Assembly: GCF_047663525.1 (NCBI RefSeq) | Contig: NC_092597.1 | Coordinates: forward strand, 23,690,501-23,754,500 | DNA from: Anas platyrhynchos | Lineage: Eukaryota; Chordata; Aves; Anseriformes; Anatidae | DNA length: 64,000 nucleotides | Reading direction: 5' to 3' | Part shown: in pieces, positions 34,930-51,700 of the stretch | Position numbering within the stretch: the stretch's first letter is position 1 | How the letters are laid out: the number at the start of each line of letters is the position of its first letter | Position numbers and translations under genes: made by a program | Notes under the pieces: model-generated | Database searches by the model: none | What the model saw: only the letters and a program-made list of their open reading frames with translations | What the model was told of the DNA's origin: nothing

Positions 34930-36180
34930 CTGTTACTGTAAGCACCAAGCACACGCACTTGCACTTGTCCTGGGAAGCAGCCAGCCCCTGTGTTTGCACA
35001 CATCAGTGCCAGGGCTGAAATCCCGCAGTTCAGCCCCAAAACGGGGAGCAGCCCGGCTGGGCATCACCCTGTGTGCCCAATGCCGCCCTGCTGCCTCTTC
35101 CTCCTTGGCAGCCTCGTGCTGGGGCTGGGTGGTGCGGAGGAAAAGCCCCGAGTGCTGTTATTTCCTGGATCCGAGCACAATAATTCGCAACGCTCCCATG
35201 GTGTTTGCCCCAGCTTTCACCCACACCCTGCAGACCGCAGAGACCCCCGGCACCCGGGGCTGGGTGGGCGCAGAAAGGAGCTGCCGTGGTGTTAAACAGG
35301 AGCCATGAGCCCAGCTTTTCGGAGGGGCAGTGCTCAGGGAACCCGCCAGGCCCACGGCCTTCCCCTCACGGTCTGTCCCTCTGTTCCACAGGGAAAAGCC
35401 GGGTGGCTTACTCGCTTTCCCCATCCAAAGCACACTCAGATAATCTTTGCTATTTTTAAAGTAGAGGAAGGGGAGAAGCACAATGTTTAACTCTTTCAGG
35501 GCTCCTCGGATAAAGAAACAAAAACTACCGGCCCTGAAGTCCCTCCGTGTGCTCACGGAGTACCTCAGGATCAGCCCCTCACTGGCTGCACTGCACTAAT
35601 TCCACTGAAACACTCATATTTTTATTTATTTGTTGGTGTAAATCTGCGGAGATGAGAGGGTAATTGCAGAATAATAACTTCAGATGGTGCCACACTGGCA
35701 AACCTGGTCCAAACAGCTTGGAGTGAGGGGATTCCTGCTGAAGGCTGCAGGACATGAGGGATGGTGGCAGTGCTCCATCACAGGCACCTTCTTGAACACT
35801 TGGGCAGCCGTGCCTTTGGTTGCTTAAAAAAAAAAGCCTTCAAAGTGGAGGAGATCACTGATGTAATGGAGACAGGCTCTGCTGACACCGAGCGTGAACC
35901 CTGCTTGTCGGGCTGCAGCTCGGGGCCGCGTGTGCCTGTCAGGAGCTGATCCCCGTTGACTGAACACCGCGGCGCTGACCGCCTCCAGCCCGGCATCGCC
36001 CCCCCAATCTCCTCAGCGCTCGTTTTGGCGATGGCCCGGCCAGCGCTGCCATGCATAATGCAGGGGGCCCAGCTGCCTCGCGACTTTCCACCGGGCTCTG
36101 GTTGCACGGCGTTAAATTAACTATTCATACGGCCCGACACCGTATCCCCTTCAGCACAATGGCACGTGGCAGGTGGTGGC
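34930..36180. other. CLN6-FEM1B intergenic DNA
   Basis: Unique sequence between divergent promoters. No coding exon, RNA gene or mobile element recognised; the ORFs are short and chance-like. Confidence 0.65.
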
Positions 36181-36184
36181 GCAG

Positions 36185-36600
36185 GCTGGGGGTCGCCTAT
36201 CGCTTTACTCGACGTGCCCTCGGCGGCACCTTGGGGTGTGGTGGGGGCTGCTAGGGGGTCCCAGTAGTGGTGGAGAGCCCCCGTTTTGGTGGTTGGGGTT
36301 GCCTTGGGGTCGCCTGTCGCTTTACTCGACGTCCCCTCAGCAGCACCTTGGGGTGCGGTGGGTGGTGGGGACTGACAGGGGGTCCCAGTACAGTGGTGGG
36401 GAGCCCCAGTTTGGTGGTGGGGGCTGCCAGGGTGTCTTGGCTTGGTGGTGGCGGCTACTGGGGGTCCCGGTTTGGTGGTGGGGAGCCCCAGTTTGGTGGT
36501 GGGGGCTGCCTGGGGGTCTTGGCTTGGTGGTGGGGGCTGCTTGGGGGGTCCTGGTTTGGTGGTGGGGGCTGCTTTGGGGTCTTGGCTTGGTGGCCACGAC
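36185..36600 (+). repeat. G-rich minisatellite upstream of FEM1B
   Basis: Two related levels. A segment of about 58 bases starting GGGTCGCCT with GCTTTACTCGACGT recurs 117 bases later (about 36190 and 36307). Then several imperfect copies, about 40 bases each, of a unit containing TTGGTGGTGGGGGCTGC follow to 36590. Long ORFs here are repeat artefacts. Confidence 0.85.
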
Positions 36601-36839
36601 GTGCTGAGGGGAATGGCGAGGGCACACCACTGATGGGCTGCGCAGCAAGGACTTGGATCTGGGGACGAGGCTCTGAGGCCGGGCACACGCAGCCCACAGG
36701 CGGGTGGGTAAAAACTGCCGCTTTGTTCTGTAAAAATAAACACACAAAAAGAATAATAATAAAAAAATAAATTCAGCCTGAACCCAACTGCCAACAAACC
36801 CAACCCAAACCCAATCTGAGCTGCAGGGCCCAGGCCTGA

Positions 36840-42017
<5,178 letters not shown>

Positions 42018-43475
42018 GCCACATAAGATCTTTCATGGTGGTGCTATCCCATCACGACATCCGTTGCAGACCACAGAATATATGTGTGTACATGGAGTTG
42101 TGTTTCTCTCTTCTGTCACTTTGGTTCCTTTGGATTCAGTCTGCAGCCTCAGTTCTCATGCAGATCTTGGGGGGGAAAAAAAAAGCCACAAAATTTTCCT
42201 GTAGTCAAATCTGGTGTTGGAGGTTTTGGTCATTTCTTTTAATTAAACAAAGTAATAACTGTTTTGTTATCTCTTGTTTTTATAAACAAAAGGAAAAGAT
42301 TCCTGATATAACTGGTGCAGAATGTTTTGTTTCAAACACACGTCTCTGCTGAAGATTGCTTTAAGTAGTTATACACAAAGGCACTTCTGAAAGCCCTTGT
42401 CACGCTGCTGCTGAGGCAGTAGCTTTACAAATTTTAAAACTTCCTGAAGTGAGGTAGGATTAAAAAAAAAAGGAAATTACGTGGTAGTTAAAAATGAAGT
42501 CTCAACATACAGAGCAGTCCGCTGCTCTCATACCTCGCCGTCTTTTTATGCCTTTCAGTTAATGCTGAAGATGTTGGTAACATCTGAGTTTTATTTTATT
42601 TTTTAAATTAAATTTTGAACAGCAGTTATCAACAGCTACAGAAGTAAGGAATGCTCTGTTAGGAAATACAGGTTTAAATTCAGCTGTGGTGTATTCATCT
42701 AATAAAAGTTGAAACATCAAGCTCTCCGCTTCCAATGCTACAGTAAATACGGAATAACTTTTGAAAAATGAACTTGCACATTGATCTAAACGAACCAGAA
42801 CCATGGTTTCTTTTTACGTAGCTAAGTTGCTCATATATAAAGAACATGCATGGATACCTAGAAATTTTATAGGGTATTTGTGTTTGTGTGTGTCCCAACA
42901 TTTCAAAATGCTTTCAACTTGTTTTTGTTGTTCCAATGATCAACACGCACCTTTTTTGTGACTCAAAGTATGTAAAAGTGCACTCTGGATTCCAAATGCT
43001 GTATCTTCCTAATGGAGTAGTCTGTCGCCAAAGAGAGTCTTCCTTTGGAGCGTGATACTGCTTGAAGCTGTTTTTTCCAACAAGCGTGGAGTCTGTGCCT
43101 CCCCGAATTGGACTGGAGAATTTTTCATGATTTTTACTCCTTTCATTATGAAAATCTCTATTAAAACTGATTTTTAAAAAATTGTCCTATCATAAGATCT
43201 TTTATGATAAGCAACTGATTGTATATTAAAACCGTTGCTTGAGAAAGTACTTCTCCTTGGTAGAAGTTGCAGATGCTCCAACAGTAAAATGTCACTTGTT
43301 TTGACAGGCTACTGAGAACTCTGTTTATTTTAAACGCAGCTTTTTAACTGTCAGAAGATGAAAGAATGTTCTGTAGGTTTTTTTTAAACTATCCGGGTAG
43401 AACTTTAAGGCAGGATTTGGGCACACGTTTCTATTTGTATTACAAATAAATAAACATTGAATGTGGAATTAGTCT
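42018..43475 (+). other. FEM1B: FEM1B 3' UTR
   Basis: AT-rich sequence ending at overlapping AATAAA hexamers at 43445-43454. The mammalian UTR is longer, so later ends are possible. Confidence 0.6.
43445..43454 (+). terminator. FEM1B: Candidate FEM1B polyadenylation signal
   Basis: AATAAATAAA followed by CATTGAATGTGG and a T-rich stretch. Confidence 0.55.
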
Positions 43476-44871
43476 GTAGCTCTAATTTTTGCCTAGTGCC
43501 AAGAATAGTGTCGTGTAGACTGTGTGATGCTGTCAGCCTTGGCTGTTGTGTCTCCTGAATGGGAAGTGCTTTAGAAACACGCCGGCTTCCAAGCTGCAAA
43601 CTTTATTCTGCTGGAAGCTGCCTCCTAAAGCGAAAATGTGTCTGTCACTTACATCTCAGGTAGGTTGGAAGTTTCAAAGACACGACGACTTGCAGCTGAA
43701 GGTCAGGAAAAATGGCAAAGCCACACTCAGCCACCTGGGGCCTTACAGCATAAGCGGATGTTCCCAAATAGTTAGGAAGGGGTTCATGTTCCTGCAGGGG
43801 GCTGCCCCAAATGTCTTCCCCTTGCTGAGATGCATCAGGAAAGCTGCAGTTTGTGTTTTGCTTTAAGTTACCGCAGTGATTTTTAGCCTGACAGGTGGAA
43901 ATATAAAGCATATTTAACTCGTTGTGGCTCCTCGAGATGCGGGGATTGCTTTTATCTCCTGCTTGAGGATTGCATCCGCCACTACTGAAGCTTTGCCCCT
44001 GCGCCTCAAGCACCTTGTTAGCAGGCACCAGCTGGCTCTTGGCAATGCTGCTGGTGGCTGGCTTGGTTAAAATGAACCAATACCTGAATCAGTGTTTGTG
44101 TGCTACACAAAAAGTCTTCTGTTAACCCATGCCACGTGCTTGGAAGCCAGCTTTGATGCCGTGCTCTGCCTTTCTACGTTTGCACACGTATAATTGATAA
44201 CGTGCATACAGCTAAAATGGGAGCCCGTGGTCCTTGAATGGATTCGACCTGGGAAAGGGGGTGGGAGGTGGGGAGAGGGCTGAAAGCTTTTAGGAACTGA
44301 TGCTGCTCGCTGTGTAACAAAACGGTCTGGGTTGCTCTACTGGAAATCACCACGAGTTGCTGTGCTGTTGATTAAGACACTATTTCCTTGCACTGTTTTT
44401 CTCAGGACCTGTTTCTGACATGGAATAATCTCGGTGTTGTGTTCTTGTGAAATACCTGTGTAAAACCGCTCCTGGAACAAGCATGCATGCTGAATGTCTG
44501 TAGGTAACAGTAAGGTCGAGGAAGCTGCTCCTCCCACAGCTCTGCTTTTTAATGAGAAAAAGAACAAGTTACACCAAACAATCTTGTGGACAGGCTGCTT
44601 CTTCCTCCCGTCCCATAGCTTTGGTCTGATCCTTTCCTGCCGGGGCTGCATTGCAGGGTATTTTCGGAGGTTCTGCTTTGTTTGTGCCGTTCCTGGGATG
44701 ATTTCAGTATGTGAAGACCTGAAGAGAGAGTGTGCCATTACCAGGAGCAGCGATAAAACTTGTCGGGGGGGTTGGAAAGAGTGTTATGGGGAGGGGAAGA
44801 GCCCGAGTCCCGGTGCCAGGCAGGAGGCTGCGTGGCGTTAAAGCTGCTCGTGCGCGCCTCAGGGTTCGGCA

Positions 44872-44920
44872 CAGCCCGGCCCTGCTCCCCCAGCCCGGCC
44901 CTGCACCCCCAGCCCGGGAC
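44872..44920 (+). repeat. 19-bp GC-rich tandem repeat, about 2.5 copies
   Basis: Unit CAGCCCGGCCCTGCTCCCC, second copy with one change, third partial. Confidence 0.8.
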
Positions 44921-45451
44921 CTTCCCGCTCCTTGGTCTGGAAATCTCTTTTATTGAGCATTAAAAGCTGAAAAAGTGCCCTTGCTGTCTTTGTGGGAGTT
45001 ATTTAAAGCTCTTTATAAAGCCATGTGTGAGACGCACAGGAAAAAGGAGCCGTGTGCTATCTCCTCCGGCAGCGATGGCTGGGTGGGCGCCTCACTTTTA
45101 ATTTTTTTCCCCAAAAGGAGAGCCCCAGGTTTTGGGGTCAGCAGGGTCTGTGCTTCAACCCCAGTGCAGCGGGGACACCACATGGGGCCAGGCCTTCCCC
45201 ACACCCAGCCCAAATTCTTGCTGTGGGAGGGAGGTGCAGGACCAGGCCCTGCCTCGGGCTGTGCCAGTTTGCAGAGCTAAGGAGGTTACTGAAGAGAAAG
45301 AGGCGACGTGTTTCTTTCCAATGGGCTTAGCAGGGCTCATTTCATTTTGTTACACCTTCCCCAGGTGCGACGGGGTGGGGAAACACTTGGTGACCCACAG
45401 TAACTGCATAGAGCAGCTTGGCTGCCATCCTGCGCTGCCTGAGGTGCGGTG

Positions 45452-45606
45452 ACAGACCCCAGTGGTGTAAATGGGTGGGCACCAGCTTTAACCACAGACC
45501 CCAGTGGTGTAAATGGGTGGGCACCAGCTTTAACCACAGACCCCAGTGGTGTAAATGGGTGGGCACCAGCTTTAACCACAGACCCCAAGGGTGTAAGCTC
45601 TAACCA
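45452..45606 (+). repeat. 42-bp tandem repeat, three full copies and a partial
   Basis: Unit begins ACAGACCCCAGTGGTGTAAA and ends GCACCAGCTTTAACC. The full copies look identical; the fourth is shortened (GACCCCAAGGGTGTAAGC). A unit length divisible by three keeps several frames open by chance. Confidence 0.93.
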
Positions 45607-45919
45607 GGTCTCAGCTGGGCAGTTACAAATCCTCTCCTCATGTTAACGCGGGCACTGAGGCTTTAAAGTGGCCCCCTGGGTGCAGCCTCCCCATGTGGGA
45701 ATCTTGTGAGACCCAAGCCAGAAACAGCTCTAAGGGGTGCTGATGACTTCTTAGCGCAAATTTTACCAAAATGCCTCATTTTGGGCCTGCACAGGGACTT
45801 TGTTCTTGCCGCGGGCAGGCGGTGCCCAGCGAGGCCCAGGGGCCAGGCCTCTGCCTGCGGGCATCGGCTGCTGGGCAGGGGGCAACGGGGGTGTAAATGT
45901 ATGGATGTGTAAGGGGGGG

Positions 45920-46420
45920 TGCACACGTACAGGTAGAGTCACAGGCACACACAGACACACCTCTGTGTATACACATGTAGATGCACACATCACAGACCTA
46001 TTTTTATATACACACACCATATATGTCTAGATACACACATACATACACATAAAAATACGTATATTTAGCTGCATGTGCACACATTCATTCAAATACACCC
46101 CCATATATCCCCGTATACACATGCACACATGGATATATCCCATACATACATGCATACATATACACATGTATCTATATCTATCTATATCTATCTGTATCTG
46201 TATCTGTCTATATGATATCTATAGCTGTATCTCCTGTAGCTATAGCTATCTATAGCTACATGTACTGCTATATCTAGATCTCCTTATTTTCCACAGCTTT
46301 CAGCTCTGGGAGACTGTGTTCCGTATTGTAGATGATGTGGGTGTGTGTATCTATGTGTGTCTATCCCACAGCTTTATTTATATATATACATATATATGTA
46401 TATAAAATACACTCAGACTT
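45920..46420 (+). repeat. CA-, TATC- and TA-rich simple-repeat region
   Basis: CACACA-like DNA to about 46140, then (ATCTAT/ATCTGT)n to about 46280, then TATATA tracts near 46378-46405. All impure. Confidence 0.85.
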
Positions 46421-47569
46421 CAGATACACTCTCTCTCACCCCCCCTTCACCCCTCAGTGATGCACATTCTCTCCTGTGATCAGGAGATCCCGAGGGGTGT
46501 CTGTGTATTTCTGTACATGTGTGTGCCCCCCATGTGTACGTACACCCCCTCCCTCCCCAGAGCCCCCCACACACTCGCCCTTGCTGCTGGGTGGCCGTGT
46601 GGCAGGGCATGGGCTGGGCCCTGCTTTTTCCAGCCCTGGGAGGAAATCCCTGCTGCTGCCATGCTTATTTTGTGGCATTGCAGAGCCACCCTGGTGTAAG
46701 ACATCTTGAAAAACAAGCCAGGAATAGCTGCTTTGAGCTGGACATGAAGCTTAATGTTACAGTTCGGTGTTGATAAAGTCAAGGGAAATATCTGAGCACG
46801 TTTTCACACCCTGTGCACAAACACACAGCTTGCACGTCAGCCGCACACCCTGGAATAAAACCCCCAACTCAGCACCCATCCCGTCACAGAGCACCCATGG
46901 GTGCCATGAGCTTGGGTTTCTTCTCTCATGGGAGCTTTCCTTGCCCATTGCCTGCTGAAAGATACGGCCCTGCCATTGCTGATCTTGAGCTATTATTATT
47001 TTTTCTTTTTCAGACTGCATTGCAATTAGCATGGCTGCTATTTTCACGGCACCAAGGTCTGGGATGCTTCTGGGCAAAGCCTTGAACAGCAGTGAGACTT
47101 TTTCCCCAGGAATCAAGCTCTAGACTGATTTCAGTAGGAAAATTGGGGGATCCTAAGAAAGGAGAAAAATTAAGCTGCAAAATTCAAGCACTTTGGCGAA
47201 GGCAGCGGGTGCCAGCACCACACCAGATTTTGGCTCTCCGGGGCAGCCCTGCACCCCAGCCGGTCCCAGGGACAGCCACAGCTGTGCCATTTAGGATTTC
47301 CACCCCAGGTGAGGATGCCAGCAAAGAAAACCTTTTCCCACCCCATTTTATAGCATCAGTGGGGCTGATTCTGCAACATGCTGGCCCCAAACCCACAACC
47401 CCTGGCCACGTGTCCCACCTGACAGCATCCCTTTAAAAGAAGGCTGCAAACCCCTTGCAGCCCATAATAAATCAGTGGCAAACCTCAGCCCTGTGGTCCT
47501 CATCCCAGGGGTAGGAGCAACACCCTGAGTGCGTTGGGGTAGCAGAGAACGGGAGCAGAGGCTCTTTGT

Positions 47570-48650
47570 TTTTTTAAAATACCGTGTTTTTAATCCTTAA
47601 AAAATACTAGGACAGTATTTAACACACTTCATTACACATCAGGTGGACATATGCTTTCTTCTCCTTCATAAAATTAATATTAGCATAAATAATTCTGTTA
47701 TGCAAAAAGAAAGATTTTTGTCGAACAGCACTGACCATCTGGCTTGGCGTGACACCAAATATATACACTTATAGTACACGTGCGGACCCTTGCTGGACGC
47801 AAGCTCTTCGAAACTGCTCAGTTTGTAGAAAACACTTTGAACTTTTTTTTTTTGAATTTTTAAAAAGATTTTTAAAAAAGATTTCTTGATTTTTTTTTCT
47901 CCTTTGCTTAAACAGGCAAATATTTCTAGAATAAGTATGTACAGCTGGACGCTGGAGATATGCGTTAAGGTGCTTTAATTTGCTATTATTCGTATTCAGT
48001 GCATCAAGAAGGCAAATTAAAACCTCCAGCTGATTGCTCCATGTAGCTGGTGCTGAGCAGTCCGAGAGCTGCGGCTTCGCTGTGCCCTGTGGGAGCCCCC
48101 CAGACCCCGCAGCCCCTCGGGACGGATTCATTATTTCCACCCAAGTTTGCTCTTTTTCCCCCCAGCCGAGAGATTCCCCTTCCTTGGGGCAGGGGAGCCC
48201 TGGGGTTTGACACAGTCCCACTATGGAAATTAAAAAAAAAAAAAAATCATGAAAAAATGGAAATTGCTAAAGATTGGTCCCCTGGGGATGCTGCACCTGG
48301 TTCACCCCAGGTTATGGGGTGCGCGCTTGCCCCGTCCCTTCTGCACCACTGCCAGCCCTGCTAGGGCAGGGCTGTCCTAAAAGCAGTTTGAACCCATGGC
48401 ATAGGGGCTGGGTTTGTCTGCTTCTTGTTTTTCTTTTTTTTGGTATTTTTTTTTTTGGTGTCATTGGTCTTTTTTTTTTGGTGTTTGTCTGTTTTGGACC
48501 TGTTTAGGTGATTTCACACAAAGGGGTGCGTTCTCGTCTCGTCTCTCAGCCCCCAAGTCCCTCGGCATCGAGACGAGCATCTCCCGCTGAGCAGCGAGCG
48601 CCGAGGAGGGCGGCGAGAGGGGGCCGAGCCCCCCGGCCCCGCCGGGAGCA
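47570..48650 (-). other. ITGA11: ITGA11 3' UTR
   Basis: About 1.1 kb between the ITGA11 stop and a likely ATTAAA signal. It contains A/T runs. End inferred. Confidence 0.55.
47588..47593 (-). terminator. ITGA11: Candidate ITGA11 polyadenylation signal
   Basis: TTTAAT on the plus strand, ATTAAA in the ITGA11 sense. A variant signal, with another ATTAAA at 47973-47978 and a distant AATAAA at 46373-46378. Confidence 0.4.
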
Positions 48651-48722
48651 TCACTCCAGCACCTTGGCACTCTGCTCCTCCTCCGCCTCTCTCCTGCGGC
48701 TGCCGCTTTTAAAAAATCCGAG
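48651..48722 (-). CDS. ITGA11: ITGA11 exon 30 (cytoplasmic tail and stop)
   Basis: Reads LGFFKSGSRRREAEEEQSAK then VLE and TGA at 48651-48653. GFFKS is the integrin membrane-proximal motif. Confidence 0.95.
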   Translation of the reverse strand, partial: LGFFKSGSRRREAEEEQSAKVLE

Positions 48723-51700
48723 CTGTAGGGATCAGAGAGAAGAGAAAACCCCGCTGTTACTTCAGCCTGGGGGTGCCTTGCTTTTCAAGGGGTGTTGTCA
48801 GGCAGATCAGGCCCCAGATATTAATACAGGGGAGGTGGAAAGAGGCTGGAGAAGGTTTTGATGCCCAATGGAGCATTCCCGGAGCTGGGACTGGAGGGTC
48901 CAAAGCTGTTTTCTTGCCAGGACCCCCGTGAGAGGAGGATGAGGTGGTGCTGGGGGGCTGTGGGTGTGGAGCTGGGGGTAAGGGGTAAGCGTGGGACACC
49001 ACAGATGGGGGCTCTGCTGAGCCGCAGCCACCCAAAATAGATGGCCCAAGGGGCTGCTCACCTTCCAGAGTGCGAGCACGAGCAGCGCCAGGAGCAGGAG
49101 CCCCCCTAACGTGCTCCCCAGGATGATCCAGATGGGGATCTGCGACTCTTCCGGCTTGGAGATTTCAAATGTTATCTGCAAAGAGCACAGAAACGTGATG
49201 GTGGGGATGCTGAGGGTGCTCGAATTTTTGGGGAGCTGCTGGTGCCCGGCTCCAGCCCTTCTGCCATCCTCGGGGCTTTGCCCTGCGGGGTCAGGGCTCG
49301 GTGCTGCAGCCTCCCCAGAGCTGCTGGGGCTGCGTGGCACCGTCCTGCCCCGCATTTTTTGTGGGTTTCCCAGCCTGGGGGCTGGTCCTGGCTCACCTGG
49401 CGGCTGGGGTCCTCCTCGCGGAAGACGAAGGGGCTCCCGAAGCGTCGCTGGAGGGCGGCGTTCGTGGTGAGCTTCAGTGACTTGAACTTCAGCTGCACAA
49501 AGAGAGGCTGGAGCTGAGCACCAGGCGTGGCAGAGAGCCCAGCAACCCCGGCTGGGTGCCCCCTGCTGCCCCCGTGGCTTTGCCCCAGTTGATCGTGCAG
49601 GTCAGTGAGTGAGGGTGGTTAATTGCAGCAAGAAGGATTGCTTGGGATTAAATTCCCTGTGTTGGAATAAATAAGGTTTGAAAGAAGTCACCACACACAT
49701 ACCCAGACTTCCTGGGAGAGAGAACAATTGCAGGAGAAAATAAAAACAAACATGTTTGCACCAAGTGAGGGCTCCTCGGGCGTATTCCTCAAAAGCCACG
49801 CGTCTGCTTTGCGAGGACTTACTGCTTTCAGTGACTTCATCCACAGATTGCCACGCAAGTGCAGGTTCATCTCCTCGTTGGGGGCTAGTTTCACATTGCA
49901 GTCGATGGAAACGACGTCGGAGTTGCTGTGGTTCTGCAAGGGGGGAAGGTGGTGAGGTTGGAGCAGCACCCCTGCGGGCTCCGTGCCGTCCCCACGTCCC
50001 CACTGTGCCACCGAGAAGGGGACAACCCGTGGGGCACCCCTTCCATGGGGTTTCTCTGTGGTTTGGGGAGGCAGGGCTCAGCATGGGGCTGGGATCAGCC
50101 CATGGGGACACGTACCAGGAGCGGGGTGCGGGACAGGTCCTCCTCGGTGGGTGTGCTGCGGTAGTCGGTGGTGTTCCCCCAAACGTTGCAGGTTGTGTTC
50201 TCCTGGGGAGGAGTAGGCAGGGATGGGGACAAGGACACGCTGGTGTCACCTCCCTGTGTCCCATACCCATCCTGATGGGATGGGGGGACCCAAACCTCCC
50301 GGGGCTTTGCTGATGTCTGGGGATCTCATCGCTGCACCGCGGCCCCGCAGGGGGGACATGGGGGTGACCACGGTGTGGGGCACCACACGGGGCTCTCCCA
50401 ACTGCTCTCATCAGGCTGCGGTGCTGCTGTCACTGCAGCACACAAAATACCCCAAAGGAGCCTGAGCTGCCCTCGATGCCCACCCCTCACACAGCTCTCC
50501 TCCTCGGGGTCTGCTCCGAGCTCTGTCGCTGCTTCTGCAGCCGCTCAAGCCCCCGGTGCGCCCCAGGCACAGCCGGCTCCTTCAAGACCCTCACGAATTC
50601 ATTCCATACCGGAGGGAGGTCCAGCAGGGAGAGCTTCTTGGACCAAACCCGTTGGCTGCTGCCATTTTCCACGTCTCCAGCCAAGTGAACGCAGAGAGAA
50701 GAAGCTCAGGGCAAGAGCCAAGACTTTAATAGGGGCGTCCGCACCGCTGCGAGCACGGGAGGGGAGCTTACAGAGAATGGGGCACCCCCATCCCCACCTC
50801 CACACCCGCTGCCGAGGGACCCACCTGGATTTTTGGGGGCCGAAACCCCCCCTTCCTACCTGGTCCACCACGAATTCGGTCAGGAGCAGGAGGCGGTTGC
50901 CCGCCCTGGTGGCCACGGGGACGGTGAGCTTGATGGTCACCCCCTCCACGGGGAAGAAGCCCAGGTTCTGCAGCTGCGAGGACAAAGGACAGGGATGGGG
51001 GACAGGGGACGGGCAGGGTGACCACGTCCCAGCCCGGGACATCGCCCTGCTTTACCTTGAAGGTGCAGTGGAAGGGGGGGCCGATGCTGTCGTATCTCTC
51101 CAGGGAGCTGTTGGATTTGATTTCGTAGTAGTCCAGGCTGGACGCCCTGTTGTGACCGAGGAGGACAAGTCGTGATGGGGGCTCGGAGCAAGCAGAGCAT
51201 GAAGAAGCCCCTTTGCACCACCCCCAGCACCTCCAGCACCTCGATAAGCAGCTGAAAACCACCAAAACCACCAAAACCACCCAGAGCCAGTGCCCCAAGG
51301 AGAGGACCTTGGGTCCGTCTGGCTGCTTCTGGGCTGGAAACCATCGCCTGCCTCTGCCTCACATAAAAAAGACAGAGGATTTTCATGCTCTTCTGCAGAA
51401 TTTTCCCCTTCTTTGTAGATTTTTTTTTATTATAACGGAGACATCCAAGGCCTTGCTCGGTGCTTTGAATCTCACATAAATCAGAGGAGGCAAATCACAT
51501 TTATATCTGGAGGCTGGAGAGCGGGGAGAGGAGCCAGGAGCACCCGATGGGCGAGCTGCCCCGGCACAGGGCCCCAGGGCTCCTTGAAACGATTCCCCCT
51601 TTTCCTCTCCAGGATGCCCAAACTTGAGGCTTTTGTGCTATTACCTTTCCTCCAAGTTCTCCCTTCTCCCATAAAGGTGATTTTGGCATTTATTAAATTG

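Larger units (their letters stand above)
43480..47560. other. FEM1B-ITGA11 intergenic DNA (tail to tail)
   Basis: Four kb with no gene that I recognise. It contains a 19-bp CAGCCCGGCCCTGC-type doublet at 44872-44920, the 42-bp tandem repeat at 45452, and CA/TATC-rich simple repeats at 45920-46420. Confidence 0.7.

Noticed and set aside
45418-45646. Small protein made of 14-residue repeats
   Set aside because: It follows from the 42-bp tandem repeat; no promoter, splice context or family match.
50487-50684. Possible extra ITGA11 exon (frame with VENGSSQRVW)
   Set aside because: Exons 25 and 26 join directly in phase and match the family; this stretch has no place in the protein.
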